From NCBI GenBank assembly GCA_036339585.1, contig JAYZAS010000021.1:1-64000 (forward strand): DNA of 64,000 bases, given 5' to 3'. Positions 27,614-36,519 of this stretch are shown one piece after another (the stretch's first letter is position 1; each line of letters begins with the position of its first letter). This DNA is from Pseudomonadota bacterium (GTDB lineage Bacteria; Pseudomonadota; Alphaproteobacteria; UBA8366). Under the pieces are notes generated by a model. That model did not search any database. It had not been told where the DNA came from and saw nothing but the letters and a program-made list of their open reading frames with translations. The position numbers and the translations under genes were made by a program.

Positions 27614-28291
27614 ATGTCTACTATATCAGCAGACCCATATAATTGGCCTTTTAACGGCGATCTGCGACCAGAAAATACAGCACTTATTGTGATTGATATG
27701 CAGACCGACTTTTGTGGTCCGGGTGGCTATGTCGATAGCATGGGATATGATCTAAACCTAACACGTGTCGCGATTGATCCGATCAAGTCAGTTCTCAAAA
27801 CAATGCGCAAGAAAGGATATCATATTATCCATACTCGTGAGGGTCACCGTCCTGATTTGTCCGATCTACCAGCTAATAAACGATGGAGATCACAACAAAT
27901 AGGTGCGGGTATAGGCGATCCCGGCCCTTGTGGTAAAATTCTGATTCGCGGTGAACCTGGCTGGGAAATAATTGATGAATTAAAACCCGACCCTGGCGAA
28001 CCTATTATCGATAAACCTGGTAAGGGCAGTTTTTGTGCTACTGATTTAGAACTACTGTTGCGTACTCGTCATGTCGATAATCTTATCCTAACGGGCATTA
28101 CTACGGATGTTTGTGTTCATACAACTATGAGAGAGGCAAATGATAGAGGGTTTGAATGTCTCATTCTGGAGGACTGCTGCGGGGCTACCGACAAAGGTAA
28201 CCACGATGCTGCGATTAAGATGGTAAAAATGCAAGGTGGTGTTTTTGGTGCAGTTTCAGAAAGCCAAACGTTAATGGATCAGCTTGCCTAA
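27614..28291 (+). CDS. biuH: Biuret amidohydrolase (isochorismatase-like cysteine hydrolase)
   Basis: Isochorismatase-like hydrolase of 225 residues. Motifs place the triad at Asp28 ([12 protein letters not shown]), Lys134 ([14 protein letters not shown]) and Cys167 ([15 protein letters not shown]). The Asp-Cys spacing of 139 equals that I recall for the characterised Rhizobium Biu[20 protein letters not shown] and the GGVFGAVS end also match BiuH. It hydrolyses biuret to allophanate and ammonia. Fourteen bases separate it from atzF, which consumes allophanate, strongly supporting the assignment. RutB and guanylurea hydrolase are relatives and remain possible alternatives. Confidence 0.9.
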   Translation: MSTISADPYNWPFNGDLRPENTALIVIDMQTDFCGPGGYVDSMGYDLNLTRVAIDPIKSVLKTMRKKGYHIIHTREGHRPDLSDLPANKRWRSQQIGAGIGDPGPCGKILIRGEPGWEIIDELKPDPGEPIIDKPGKGSFCATDLELLLRTRHVDNLILTGITTDVCVHTTMREANDRGFECLILEDCCGATDKGNHDAAIKMVKMQGGVFGAVSESQTLMDQLA

Positions 28292-28305
28292 TTTTTTCAA
28301 AGTTT

Positions 28306-30126
28306 ATGCAGAAGGATTTCTCACTTACCATACCCACTCTTCGCAAAACGTATGCGAATGGAGTACATCCCGCCGACATTATTCAAGAAATTTATGAGAA
28401 AATTTCCGAGTCTAAAGATTTTAATATCTTCATTAGTTTATATCCCATTGAAGACGCCATTACCCAAGCTAAAGCCCTGGACAGAGTAGATCCTAGCACC
28501 CCTCTTTGGGGAATACCATTTGTCGTGAAAGATAACATCGACGCAGCAGATTTTGAAACAACTGCTGGTTGCACAGCTTTCGCATACAAACCTGAAAGGG
28601 ATTCCTTTGCAGTTAGGAAACTTCGAGAAGCTGGCGCTTTATTGATCGGTAAAACAAATCTGGACCAATTCGCAACTGGTTTGGTTGGCACTCGGTCACC
28701 CTTCGGGCCATGCCATAATCCCTTCAATCCGGATTACGTTTCAGGAGGGTCGAGCTCGGGCTCCGCCGTAGCTGTTTCACTCGGCCTAGCAAGCTTTGCT
28801 CTTGGGACCGATACTGCAGGCTCAGGTAGGGTCCCTGCTGCCTTCAATAACATTGTTGGGTTAAAGCCCACATTTGGGCGCATCAGCGTCCGCGGCGTAG
28901 TTCCAGCTTGTAAGTCACTAGATTGTGTTTCAATTTTTGCATTAACTCCTCACGATGCGGCAAGAGTATTCGAGGTTGTTAAAACTAGGGATGCTTTAGA
29001 TCCGTGGATAGACGACGCACCTCGGATAGGCGACGCACCTAGCTCCAATTCGGTCTTTTCACATAATTTTAAATTCGGATTACCCGATTGCAGTCAATTG
29101 GTATTTGGTGAGAATAGTTTTTATAAAGACGCATTCTACGCTGCGGTAGAATGTATGAAGTCACTTGGCGGCGAAGCTTGTTTATATGATTATCAGCCAT
29201 TCGACGAAACGGCCAACCTTCTGTACAACGGACCATGGCTTGCAGAGCGCCTGTATGCCGTCAGTAAATTAGCGAAGGATAGTGAAGACGCTATTTTGCC
29301 GGTTATTCGGGAGATCCTGATAAAGGGAAAAACATTTACTGCACTGCAAACTTTTGAAGCAAAATATAAACTGCAGGAATTGCAAAATGAATGCGCCAAA
29401 ATTTTAAATCAAACCGATTTTCTTCTGCTGCCGACAGTGCCTTCACACCCAACAATTGAAGCCGTTAATACAGACCCAATCGCTAAAAACGCAGACCTCG
29501 GTAAGTACACTAACTTTGTCAACCTTCTAGGTTTATGCGCCATCGCAGTGCCAGCGGGATTCGATACTGATACAGGCTTGCCATTTGGCGTTTCTCTTGT
29601 TGCTCAACCTGATAGTGAACCAAAACTCGTGGAACTCGCATCACAAATACAACATAAAATGGTAGCATCGCTTGGGGCTACTGGCCACTCAGTTCCCGAA
29701 ATTATTAAAAGTAAACCACAGCTAATAGCAGAACCAAAAATGATACGGTTTGCGGTCTGCGGAGCTCATCTATCTGGACAACCTCTAAATAATCAGCTGA
29801 CAGAGCGCGGTGCCATCTTCGTTAGCGCGGCAAAAACAGCACCTGTATACCAATTTTATGCCTTGCCTGATGATACTATCAAGCGACCAGGGCTTGTTCG
29901 TCAGAATAGGGGAAAGTCAATCGATTTGGAACTTTGGGATATACCTGAAGTGAATTTGGGAACTTTTATAGCCAGCATCCATGCACCACTTGGTGTCGGT
30001 CGTGTTGAACTCGCAGACGGAACCGATGTTCTTGGCTTTATTTGCGAGAGTTACGCTATACAGAATGCAGAGGATATTACTGAGTTTGGAAGTTGGCGTT
30101 CATACATAAGCTCAAAAACAGACTGA
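28306..30126 (+). CDS. atzF: Allophanate hydrolase
   Basis: Two-domain allophanate hydrolase (606 residues) that converts allophanate to two ammonia and two CO2. The AS-family domain (1 to about 460) has Lys in IPFVVKDNID, the GGSSSGSA loop, and Ser in DTAGSGRVPA; FNNIVGLKPTFGR and the DPIAKNADLGKYTNFVNLLG block are AtzF-like. The C-terminal domain (about 478-606; GAHLSGQPLNNQLTERGA, VELADGTDVLGF) is the second domain found in AtzF and urea amidolyase. It sits 14 bases after biuH and before an ABC importer. The lack of urea carboxylase nearby favours biuret-type substrates over urea. Confidence 0.92.
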   Translation: MQKDFSLTIPTLRKTYANGVHPADIIQEIYEKISESKDFNIFISLYPIEDAITQAKALDRVDPSTPLWGIPFVVKDNIDAADFETTAGCTAFAYKPERDSFAVRKLREAGALLIGKTNLDQFATGLVGTRSPFGPCHNPFNPDYVSGGSSSGSAVAVSLGLASFALGTDTAGSGRVPAAFNNIVGLKPTFGRISVRGVVPACKSLDCVSIFALTPHDAARVFEVVKTRDALDPWIDDAPRIGDAPSSNSVFSHNFKFGLPDCSQLVFGENSFYKDAFYAAVECMKSLGGEACLYDYQPFDETANLLYNGPWLAERLYAVSKLAKDSEDAILPVIREILIKGKTFTALQTFEAKYKLQELQNECAKILNQTDFLLLPTVPSHPTIEAVNTDPIAKNADLGKYTNFVNLLGLCAIAVPAGFDTDTGLPFGVSLVAQPDSEPKLVELASQIQHKMVASLGATGHSVPEIIKSKPQLIAEPKMIRFAVCGAHLSGQPLNNQLTERGAIFVSAAKTAPVYQFYALPDDTIKRPGLVRQNRGKSIDLELWDIPEVNLGTFIASIHAPLGVGRVELADGTDVLGFICESYAIQNAEDITEFGSWRSYISSKTD

Positions 30127-30476
30127 TAAACAAAAGTTATTGAGGGAAAATCTAAAAATATTAGTAAGGTTGTCTCTTAAACTGATTTCATAAGTATCAC
30201 CCCCATATTACCATTTTTTTTTACGTCCGAATATCAGTTCATTTCTGATAATTTCCAGAAAAAGTAGTCTTAAGTTTAGATTATTTTTGAGCCAAAAAAG
30301 CGATAAAAAAGATTCTGCTCAGATTTCCTCCCTAATAATTAGCCCGTTTTAATTTTTGATGCATTTTCCGAACCGCCTTGTAGCAAAAAAAGCATCACCA
30401 TACGCGTTTTAAATGTAGCAAAATACCAAAGGTTATTTACCTGCCGAAGGCATAAAAACATTGCAAGGAGTACACT
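30127..30476. other. 350-base AT-rich intergenic region upstream of the ABC importer
   Basis: No gene is visible. The region is AT-rich with poly-A/T tracts. A dyad TGATGC and GCATCA (28 bases apart, about 30358-30401) is present, and AAGGAG (30465-30470) is the ribosome site of the next gene. A separate promoter for the importer and nitrile hydratase genes is likely here, but I cannot place it. Confidence 0.4.
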
Positions 30477-31460
30477 ATGAAATGGACATCTAAAAGTCGA
30501 AAGATATTTGTGATAGGCGGTTTGGTTGCTCTCATGGCAACCCCAGTGTCCGCCGAAAAAATGAAAGCAAGGTTAGCACAAAGTATTTCACCATTAGCAG
30601 CTATTGCTACTGTCGCGAAGGCAAAAGACTTTTATGGGAAACATGGACTCGATATAGAAGTCAAATATTTCACAAGCGGCAAGCGAAGCTTAGCGGCCGT
30701 TATGGGTGGAGGCGCAGATATTGCTACGAATGCAGAATCTCCCACCACTGCAGCAGCAATGGCCAAGCAACCTATCGCTTTTTTAGCCAGAATAAATTAC
30801 GCGTTTGTAAAAACGCTAGTAAGTGAAAAGTCGGGAATAAAAAGTATTGCTGATCTCGCTGGCAAGAAAATTGGGTACACCGTTGGAACCGGAGGTCAGG
30901 TCTACACTAATTACCTATTAAAAAAGGCCGGCATCACGAAAAAAGATGTAACGCTTGTTAACATGCGTCCACAGGAACTTCTTCCGGCTATGGCCGCAGG
31001 TAGCGTGGATGCCATTAATAGTTGGGAGCCAAACATCACCAACGCAAAGCGCGCTGTCAAAGGATCGTCAATTATTGACACCAAGGGTATATATGCGGAG
31101 TCATTCAACGTTTTAACGCTTCGACCATTTCTGGATAAGAACCCAGAATTATTTGTGAGATTAATGCGGGCTTATATCGATGCTGAGAAATTCCTCAAGA
31201 AAAACCCGGAGGAATCCATTAAGATTGTTGCTAAACGCGCTGGTATGCAGCCATCGGACCTCAAAGCCATTTGGAATGATTATACCTTTTCAGTGGTGTT
31301 GGATGATAAGACAGTTAAGGTGTTAAAAGCCCACGCTGCGTGGCGACTTGAGACTGGCAATCATCCCGAAGGTGCAAAGATGCCTGACTTTATGAAAGTA
31401 ATTGAGCCAGGTCCATTGAGAAAAGTTGATCCAAGTCGAATTCAGATCACTGGTATGTAA
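30477..31460 (+). CDS. ABC transporter substrate-binding protein (SsuA/TauA/NMT1 type)
   Basis: Periplasmic binding protein of 327 residues with a Sec signal (VIGGLVALMATPVSA, cut near residue 27). It has the NMT1/SsuA/THI5 fold, recognisable by LSPLAAI-type start (QSISPLAAIATVAKAK), GGGADIATNAE and LAGKKIGYTVGTGG. Relatives carry sulfonates, taurine, nitrate, cyanate, pyrimidine or urea-type compounds. It is the first of a three-gene importer lying between atzF and nitrile hydratase, so its ligand is probably the cluster's nitrogen substrate (inference). AAGGAG precedes the ATG. Confidence 0.9.
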   Translation: MKWTSKSRKIFVIGGLVALMATPVSAEKMKARLAQSISPLAAIATVAKAKDFYGKHGLDIEVKYFTSGKRSLAAVMGGGADIATNAESPTTAAAMAKQPIAFLARINYAFVKTLVSEKSGIKSIADLAGKKIGYTVGTGGQVYTNYLLKKAGITKKDVTLVNMRPQELLPAMAAGSVDAINSWEPNITNAKRAVKGSSIIDTKGIYAESFNVLTLRPFLDKNPELFVRLMRAYIDAEKFLKKNPEESIKIVAKRAGMQPSDLKAIWNDYTFSVVLDDKTVKVLKAHAAWRLETGNHPEGAKMPDFMKVIEPGPLRKVDPSRIQITGM

Positions 31461-31523
31461 GAAGATTATTTCGTTAGGAATTCAGCAATTTTCTGAGTTC
31501 CTAACGCATAATCGAGATGTTTA

Positions 31524-32297
31524 ATGTTAAACAAACCTAGCCAACAGACAAATAAACGTTACTATATTTTCTTTTCGGTAATATCGATCCCATGTTTTCT
31601 GGTTGTTTGGGAAATAGCCGCACGAGCTGAGGGTTCAAACATGGTTTTATTCCCTCCACCGACGCTTGTTGTTGAGGGAATGGCTAAATGGATTGAAAGT
31701 GGCGATTTCGTAATTGATTTATGGACTAGTGTGAGACGGGTGGTAGTTGGCTTTCTTCTCGGTTCGAGTGTGGGCGTAATCATGGGGGTTTTAACTGGTC
31801 GTGTACAATGGATCTCAAGTTTCCTCTCACCTGTTTTTCATATTCTCCGACCGATCCCGCCGATAGCATTCATACCAATTGTTATTCTGTGGTTTGGTCT
31901 CTCAGAGACCGGTAAACTTTTTCTTATATTTTGGGGTGTGTATTTTATGGTTTGGATTTCTACACATCTTGCTGTTCAAAATGTGGATAAGGGCCTAATC
32001 AGAGCTGCACAAGCGCTTGGAACACCTGAACGCCTTATGCTGAAAGAAGTTATCTTTTTTGGGGCTTTACCAGTAATTTTTGTAGGTCTACGAACGTCCG
32101 TAGGCATCTCATTTTATACACTCGTAGCAGCTGAACTTGCTGGAACAGTTGCAGGTGTTTTTTTTCGAATTGATATTGCTCAACAAAATCTCCAAACCGG
32201 ACAAGTCCTAGGTGGATTGCTGGTACTTGGTATAATGTCTTTTGCAGCTGATAGAGCCTTCGGTGTTCTATCAAAAAAACTCGTCTGGTGGAGATAA
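31524..32297 (+). CDS. ABC transporter permease (SsuC/TauC type)
   Basis: Inner-membrane permease of 257 residues with about six helices and the EAA-type cytoplasmic loop (IRAAQALGTPERLMLKEVIF at about 155-175) that docks the ATPase. LLGSSVGVIMGVLTG and FHILRPIPPIAFIPIVILW are typical SsuC/TauC/SsuB-family segments. It partners the upstream binding protein and the downstream ATPase. Confidence 0.92.
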   Translation: MLNKPSQQTNKRYYIFFSVISIPCFLVVWEIAARAEGSNMVLFPPPTLVVEGMAKWIESGDFVIDLWTSVRRVVVGFLLGSSVGVIMGVLTGRVQWISSFLSPVFHILRPIPPIAFIPIVILWFGLSETGKLFLIFWGVYFMVWISTHLAVQNVDKGLIRAAQALGTPERLMLKEVIFFGALPVIFVGLRTSVGISFYTLVAAELAGTVAGVFFRIDIAQQNLQTGQVLGGLLVLGIMSFAADRAFGVLSKKLVWWR

Positions 32298-32331
32298 GGT
32301 AACTTACGTCCTTTTTAAAAAGTAGTGTACG

Positions 32332-33129
32332 ATGTTCCAGGAAAACCCGATAATAGACGTCAAGAAAACATCCGTCATTTTCAATACGAAAAGTGGTGAC
32401 TTTCTTGCTGTCGATAGAGTGTCTTTAAAAGTACAGTCTGGGGAATTTATTTGTCTATTGGGGCCATCTGGATGTGGAAAATCGACTGTCTTAAATGCAA
32501 TTGCCGGTTTTGAACCTTACATCGGAACGATATCTGTGCTGGGCATGCCAGTTTCTGGCCCTGGCCCCGAACGAGGGATGGTTTTCCAACAGCCAAATCT
32601 TTTCCCGTGGAGGACGGTTCGCGGCAACATAAGCCATGGTCCGCGAATGCGTGGTAGATCAAAGAAAGAAGTCACCCAGATTACTGATGATCTAATAAAT
32701 GTGGTGGGTTTGAAAAATTTTTCAAATAATTATCCGCACATGCTTTCAGGAGGAATGCAACAAAGAGTGGCACTAGCACGAGCTCTCGCAAACGAACCAA
32801 AAGTGCTGTTGATGGACGAGCCCTTTGGTGCACTGGATGCACAAACCAGATCTATAATGCAAGAGCATCTCCTAAGCATATGGACCCGATTGAAAACTAC
32901 TATTGTATTTGTTACACACGACGTCGAAGAGGCCATTTTTCTAGCGGACAGAGTTTTTATTATGACTGCTAGCCCAGGCAGAATTAAAAGTAGCTTTTCA
33001 GTTGACCTCGATCGACCACGCGACATGGCAACTTTAAGTAGTCAGACATTCCTGAAACTTCGTCAACATTGTCTCGAAGAAATTAGAGAAGAAAGTGCAC
33101 GCGCCTTCAGCCAACAAGGTATTGCATAA
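32332..33129 (+). CDS. ABC transporter ATP-binding protein (SsuB/TauB type)
   Basis: ATPase of 265 residues powering the importer. Walker A is GPSGCGKST (about residues 44-52), Q-loop is MVFQQPNLFPW, signature LSGGMQQRVALARAL, Walker B VLLMDEPFGALD and the switch histidine VTHDVEEA. The family is the nitrate/sulfonate/taurine importer type, in keeping with its two partners. Fifty-one bases separate its stop from the nitrile hydratase alpha start. Confidence 0.94.
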   Translation: MFQENPIIDVKKTSVIFNTKSGDFLAVDRVSLKVQSGEFICLLGPSGCGKSTVLNAIAGFEPYIGTISVLGMPVSGPGPERGMVFQQPNLFPWRTVRGNISHGPRMRGRSKKEVTQITDDLINVVGLKNFSNNYPHMLSGGMQQRVALARALANEPKVLLMDEPFGALDAQTRSIMQEHLLSIWTRLKTTIVFVTHDVEEAIFLADRVFIMTASPGRIKSSFSVDLDRPRDMATLSSQTFLKLRQHCLEEIREESARAFSQQGIA

Positions 33130-33180
33130 AGGCGCATTAATATTTTGAAAGCCCATTATATTTTTTTCTGGTGAAAAATA

Positions 33181-33807
33181 ATGTCGAGTGAAAAAGATAA
33201 TAAACCTCATCACAGTTCACAATCTGATGCCGCGTTAAAAACCGCAGCTTTGGAAGCTGTCTTGTTAGAAAAAGGCCTCGTCGATAGGGAAACTTTGGAT
33301 GAATTAATTGACTTTTATCAAAATGAAGTCGGCCCAAAAAATGGGGCTAAAGTGATTGCTAAAGCATGGTCGGACTCCGAATATAAACAGTGGCTTTTAA
33401 GTGATGCTACATCTGCTATTGCCAGCCTTGGTTTTAGCGGACGCCAAGGCGAGAATATGGTTGCCATCGAAAACACCAAAGAAGTTCATAACATGGTGGT
33501 ATGTACACTGTGTTCTTGCTATCCCATTCCTGTCTTAGGATTACCACCAACATGGTATAAATCTGCTCCCTATAGGTCTAGAGCTGTTATTGAACCAAGA
33601 GCAGTTCTCGAAGAATTTGGACTTCGCCTTTCAAAGGACGTCCAAATTCGTGTTTGGGACTCCACGGCTGAGTTACGATATCTGGTAGTACCTATAAAAC
33701 CGCCGGGGACAGAGAATTGGACCGAAGAAAATTTAGCTAAGTTGGTGAACCGAGATTCGATGATCGGTACTGGGTTACCTTACAATGCATCAGAGGTGAG
33801 CGTATGA
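33181..33807 (+). CDS. nthA: Nitrile hydratase alpha subunit, cobalt type
   Basis: Alpha subunit (208 residues) of nitrile hydratase, which hydrates nitriles to amides on a non-corrin cobalt or iron centre. The metal-binding cluster is Cys108-T-L-Cys111-S-Cys113 in [20 protein letters not shown]; Thr in the second place indicates the cobalt type. The AXXGF-like NTLVD region precedes it and [11 protein letters not shown] follows, as in the family. The stop overlaps the beta-subunit start (ATGA), and an activator gene follows. Thiocyanate hydrolase gamma has the same motif, but the 208/221 subunit sizes fit nitrile hydratase. Confidence 0.93.
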   Translation: MSSEKDNKPHHSSQSDAALKTAALEAVLLEKGLVDRETLDELIDFYQNEVGPKNGAKVIAKAWSDSEYKQWLLSDATSAIASLGFSGRQGENMVAIENTKEVHNMVVCTLCSCYPIPVLGLPPTWYKSAPYRSRAVIEPRAVLEEFGLRLSKDVQIRVWDSTAELRYLVVPIKPPGTENWTEENLAKLVNRDSMIGTGLPYNASEVSV

Positions 33808-34469
33808 ACAGTATTCATGACATGGGGGGCTGCCATGGAATGGGTGAAATTTCACGGGAGCAGAATGAGCCCTTCTTCCATGAGACGTGGGAAGCTCGGT
33901 TGTTTGCTTGCCAGTTCGCAATGAATGCATGGGGTTCATGGTCTTTAGATCGCGTTAGGTGGTTTAGAGAACAAATGCCTGGTCCACTATATTTGAATTC
34001 AAAATATTATGAGATATGGCTTGATGCATTAATAAGACTAATCATAGATGCGGGCTTTGCCTCTGCAAATGAACTGAAAACAGGCATTTGTGAGGATAAC
34101 GTTGAAAGGTATAGCCCAGCCTTGAAGCCTGACAGTGTTAAACGCCAGATGCTAAAAGGCATATCCTCACGCCGCGAGAATTCTGAAATCGAACAAAGAT
34201 TTTCCCCGGGGGTCCAAGTTCGAGCGCTTAATATAAATCCTAAAAGTCATACTCGCCTACCTCGTTATGTGCGAGGTAAATGTGGAGTTGTGGAAGCAAG
34301 GCGTGGTGTCTTCGTGTTTCCTGACACTAATTCTCAAGGGTTAGGAGAGAAACCACAAACCGTTTATAGTGTTTGTTTCAAACCCGAGGAGATTTGGGGA
34401 CCAGGTCATAAACACCAAAATGATTTGATTTATGTTGATATGTGGGAGAACTATCTTGAAAAAGTGTAG
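33804..34469 (+). CDS. nthB: Nitrile hydratase beta subunit
   Basis: Beta subunit (221 residues) that encloses the metal site and forms the substrate channel. [16 protein letters not shown] at the start and [17 protein letters not shown] are characteristic, as is the basic SH3-like C-terminal half ([20 protein letters not shown] then [11 protein letters not shown]). It overlaps the alpha gene by four bases and is followed by the activator gene after seven bases. Confidence 0.93.
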   Translation: MNSIHDMGGCHGMGEISREQNEPFFHETWEARLFACQFAMNAWGSWSLDRVRWFREQMPGPLYLNSKYYEIWLDALIRLIIDAGFASANELKTGICEDNVERYSPALKPDSVKRQMLKGISSRRENSEIEQRFSPGVQVRALNINPKSHTRLPRYVRGKCGVVEARRGVFVFPDTNSQGLGEKPQTVYSVCFKPEEIWGPGHKHQNDLIYVDMWENYLEKV

Positions 34470-34476
34470 CCAATAA

Positions 34477-34773
34477 ATGTTCGCCAACAAAAAAGAACAT
34501 AATTTTAATGAAAAATGGGAAGCGCAAGCTTTTGTGCTTGTTTGCCATCTCAATGAACTTGGATACATCTCTTGGCCAGAATGGACAGAACTACTTTCAA
34601 AACACTTACGACAACGCAAAAAAAGCCAAGGGTTTACCGGGAATAGACCGTATTACGTTAGCTGGTTAGCAGCGGCAGAGGAAATACTGATACAAAATGG
34701 ATTGGTGACATCTGATGAGCTGTTTCGAAAGAAGGAAGATCTTCAGCTTGTTGAATTGACAAATCATCACTGA
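34477..34773 (+). CDS. Nitrile hydratase activator/accessory protein
   Basis: Small protein (98 residues) with the N-terminal fold of the beta subunit: FNEKWEAQAFVLVCHLNELG, ISWPEWTELLS, YYVSWLAAAEEILIQNGLV. This is the nitrile hydratase accessory family (P14K, NhlE), which delivers cobalt by subunit swapping. The position directly after the beta gene is the usual one and supports a functional cobalt enzyme. Confidence 0.88.
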   Translation: MFANKKEHNFNEKWEAQAFVLVCHLNELGYISWPEWTELLSKHLRQRKKSQGFTGNRPYYVSWLAAAEEILIQNGLVTSDELFRKKEDLQLVELTNHH

Positions 34774-34862
34774 GGTGAAATCGAATTTTTGCTACTGTAG
34801 TTCATTTTATATCGTGTCTAATTTTGCCCAAAGTTAGCAATACCCAGTAAGATGAAGGAGCA

Positions 34863-36344
34863 TTGCAAAAATACATGAGAAGAGACTTGGATAATTTTGG
34901 TAAACACCCAACGTCAAATTCCTTAGGTCTGAATTTAAGCCAAAAAGACAACATGTCAGACACTTGTCTTTCATTCAAAAATATCAGGCAAAGTTATTTT
35001 GACAATAATTCAACAGTCGAAGAATTATTCGAACACCTCATTCAAAGAATTGAAAATCGTCGTGATGACGGGGTATGGATTACTTTAGTCCCAAAACCCC
35101 TTATAATGAGGCGAGCAAAAGAACTTGATCTATTACCAGTTTCCAAAAAAAAGGAACTCCCGCTTTTTGGCCTACCTTTTAGTGTAAAGGACTGCATCGA
35201 TGTAGCCGGATTACCAACTACATCTGCGTGTCCAAAGTATCAATACGCCGCACACCACACCAATTTAGCGGTTCAAAGAGCATTGGATGCTGGTGCAATT
35301 CTCCTGGGCAAAACAAATATGGACCAATTTGCTACTGGCGTCGTCGGAGTAAGAACGCCTTATGGCGTTGCAAGAAATCCATTCAACCCGGAATACATAC
35401 CCGGCGGGTCGAGCTCTGGTTCGGCTGTATCAGTTTCTGCTGGCCTTTGTGCATTTGCATTTGGAACAGATACAGGCGGATCCGGCCGTGTGCCTGCGAG
35501 TTATAATAATATCGTTGGCCTAAAACCAACTCTCGGACTATTGAGCCGCGTCGATATGGTAAATGCTAGTATGCTTTTTGATACAGTCTCGATATACGCA
35601 CTTACAGCATCTGATGCCAAAGAAATACTTCAGATATGTGAAGCCGTCGATAATAGAGATGCTTACGGGCGCAAAAACCCAGCAACACCCACCTTAGGTA
35701 AACCTCAAAATTTGCGTATCGCTATTCCGAAAACTGAAGATCTGGAATTTTTTGGAAATGCAAATGCGGAAGAGTTATATCACGCAGGTATAGAGACGCT
35801 TGCCGCTTTGGGCCATAAAATTCATGAGATTGAATTTGATACCTTTTTTGAGACAAGTAAGATGATGTTTGAGGGTCCGTTGTTAGCCGAACGGTATGCT
35901 GCGGTCGGAAAATTTGTTGAGTGCTTCCCAGATGAGATTGATCCGACTGTAAAATCAGTGATTAATGCTTCAAAGAAGTTCACGGCAGCGGATGCCTTCA
36001 ATGCAATTTATCAGTTAGACCGCAATATTCGATACATTCAACAAGTGTTTAATGATGATGATATTTTAGCGGTACCAACTGTAGGAACCGTATATCGAAT
36101 AGATGAGGTTTTAGCAGATCCGTTTAATACGAACTCAACAAATGGGCTTTACATGAATTTCGTTAACATGGCCGATCTTTGCGCTATAGCAGTGCCAAAC
36201 GGATTTCTGAAAAACGGTTTACCTATTGGGATTACCCTAATTGCTCCTGCATTTAATGATCTTATTTTATGCGACCTCGCTACCGAAATGCATCCTCTAA
36301 GAGTTAACACCATGGGCGCTACACAATTTCGTCTGAAAACCTAA
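34863..36344 (+). CDS. AtzF-like amidase lacking the C-terminal allophanate-hydrolase domain
   Basis: AS-family amidase (up to 493 residues) closely like the first domain of the allophanate hydrolase at 28306: LFGLPFSVKDCIDVAG (Lys), PGGSSSGSAVSVSAG, TDTGGSGRVPA (Ser), YNNIVGLKPTLG. It ends after LIAPAFNDLILCDLA and has no C-terminal domain. The TTG start follows AAGGAG by only two bases; ATG codons at 34875 or 34953 are alternatives, the latter matching the family's usual start. It may hydrolyse the amide made by nitrile hydratase, or a carbamate-like product. It probably shares the transcript of nthA-nthB. Confidence 0.88.
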   Translation: MQKYMRRDLDNFGKHPTSNSLGLNLSQKDNMSDTCLSFKNIRQSYFDNNSTVEELFEHLIQRIENRRDDGVWITLVPKPLIMRRAKELDLLPVSKKKELPLFGLPFSVKDCIDVAGLPTTSACPKYQYAAHHTNLAVQRALDAGAILLGKTNMDQFATGVVGVRTPYGVARNPFNPEYIPGGSSSGSAVSVSAGLCAFAFGTDTGGSGRVPASYNNIVGLKPTLGLLSRVDMVNASMLFDTVSIYALTASDAKEILQICEAVDNRDAYGRKNPATPTLGKPQNLRIAIPKTEDLEFFGNANAEELYHAGIETLAALGHKIHEIEFDTFFETSKMMFEGPLLAERYAAVGKFVECFPDEIDPTVKSVINASKKFTAADAFNAIYQLDRNIRYIQQVFNDDDILAVPTVGTVYRIDEVLADPFNTNSTNGLYMNFVNMADLCAIAVPNGFLKNGLPIGITLIAPAFNDLILCDLATEMHPLRVNTMGATQFRLKT

Positions 36345-36519
36345 CTTAACTGCGATGTTATGGCCTCTCATTTATAAAAAGTTATAAATCGAAAAATAAT
36401 CTGATTAAAGGTTTCCTATTCTATTTGTTTGGAACATTTTTGGACACTATTAAGCTTTAAAAGTGTTCTCATTACAACACATGCTGGATATGCTACTGTT
36501 AAGCCTCTTGGGGAGGAGC

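Noticed and set aside
30430-30445. GG-N10-GC spacing like a sigma-54 promoter upstream of the ABC importer
   Set aside because: Neither the TGGCAC nor the TTGC half fits beyond the GG and GC pairs; such spacing occurs by chance.
33181-34773. Thiocyanate hydrolase rather than nitrile hydratase
   Set aside because: Thiocyanate hydrolase has a longer gamma chain and separate alpha and beta chains; here the beta gene is full length (221) and followed by the accessory protein.
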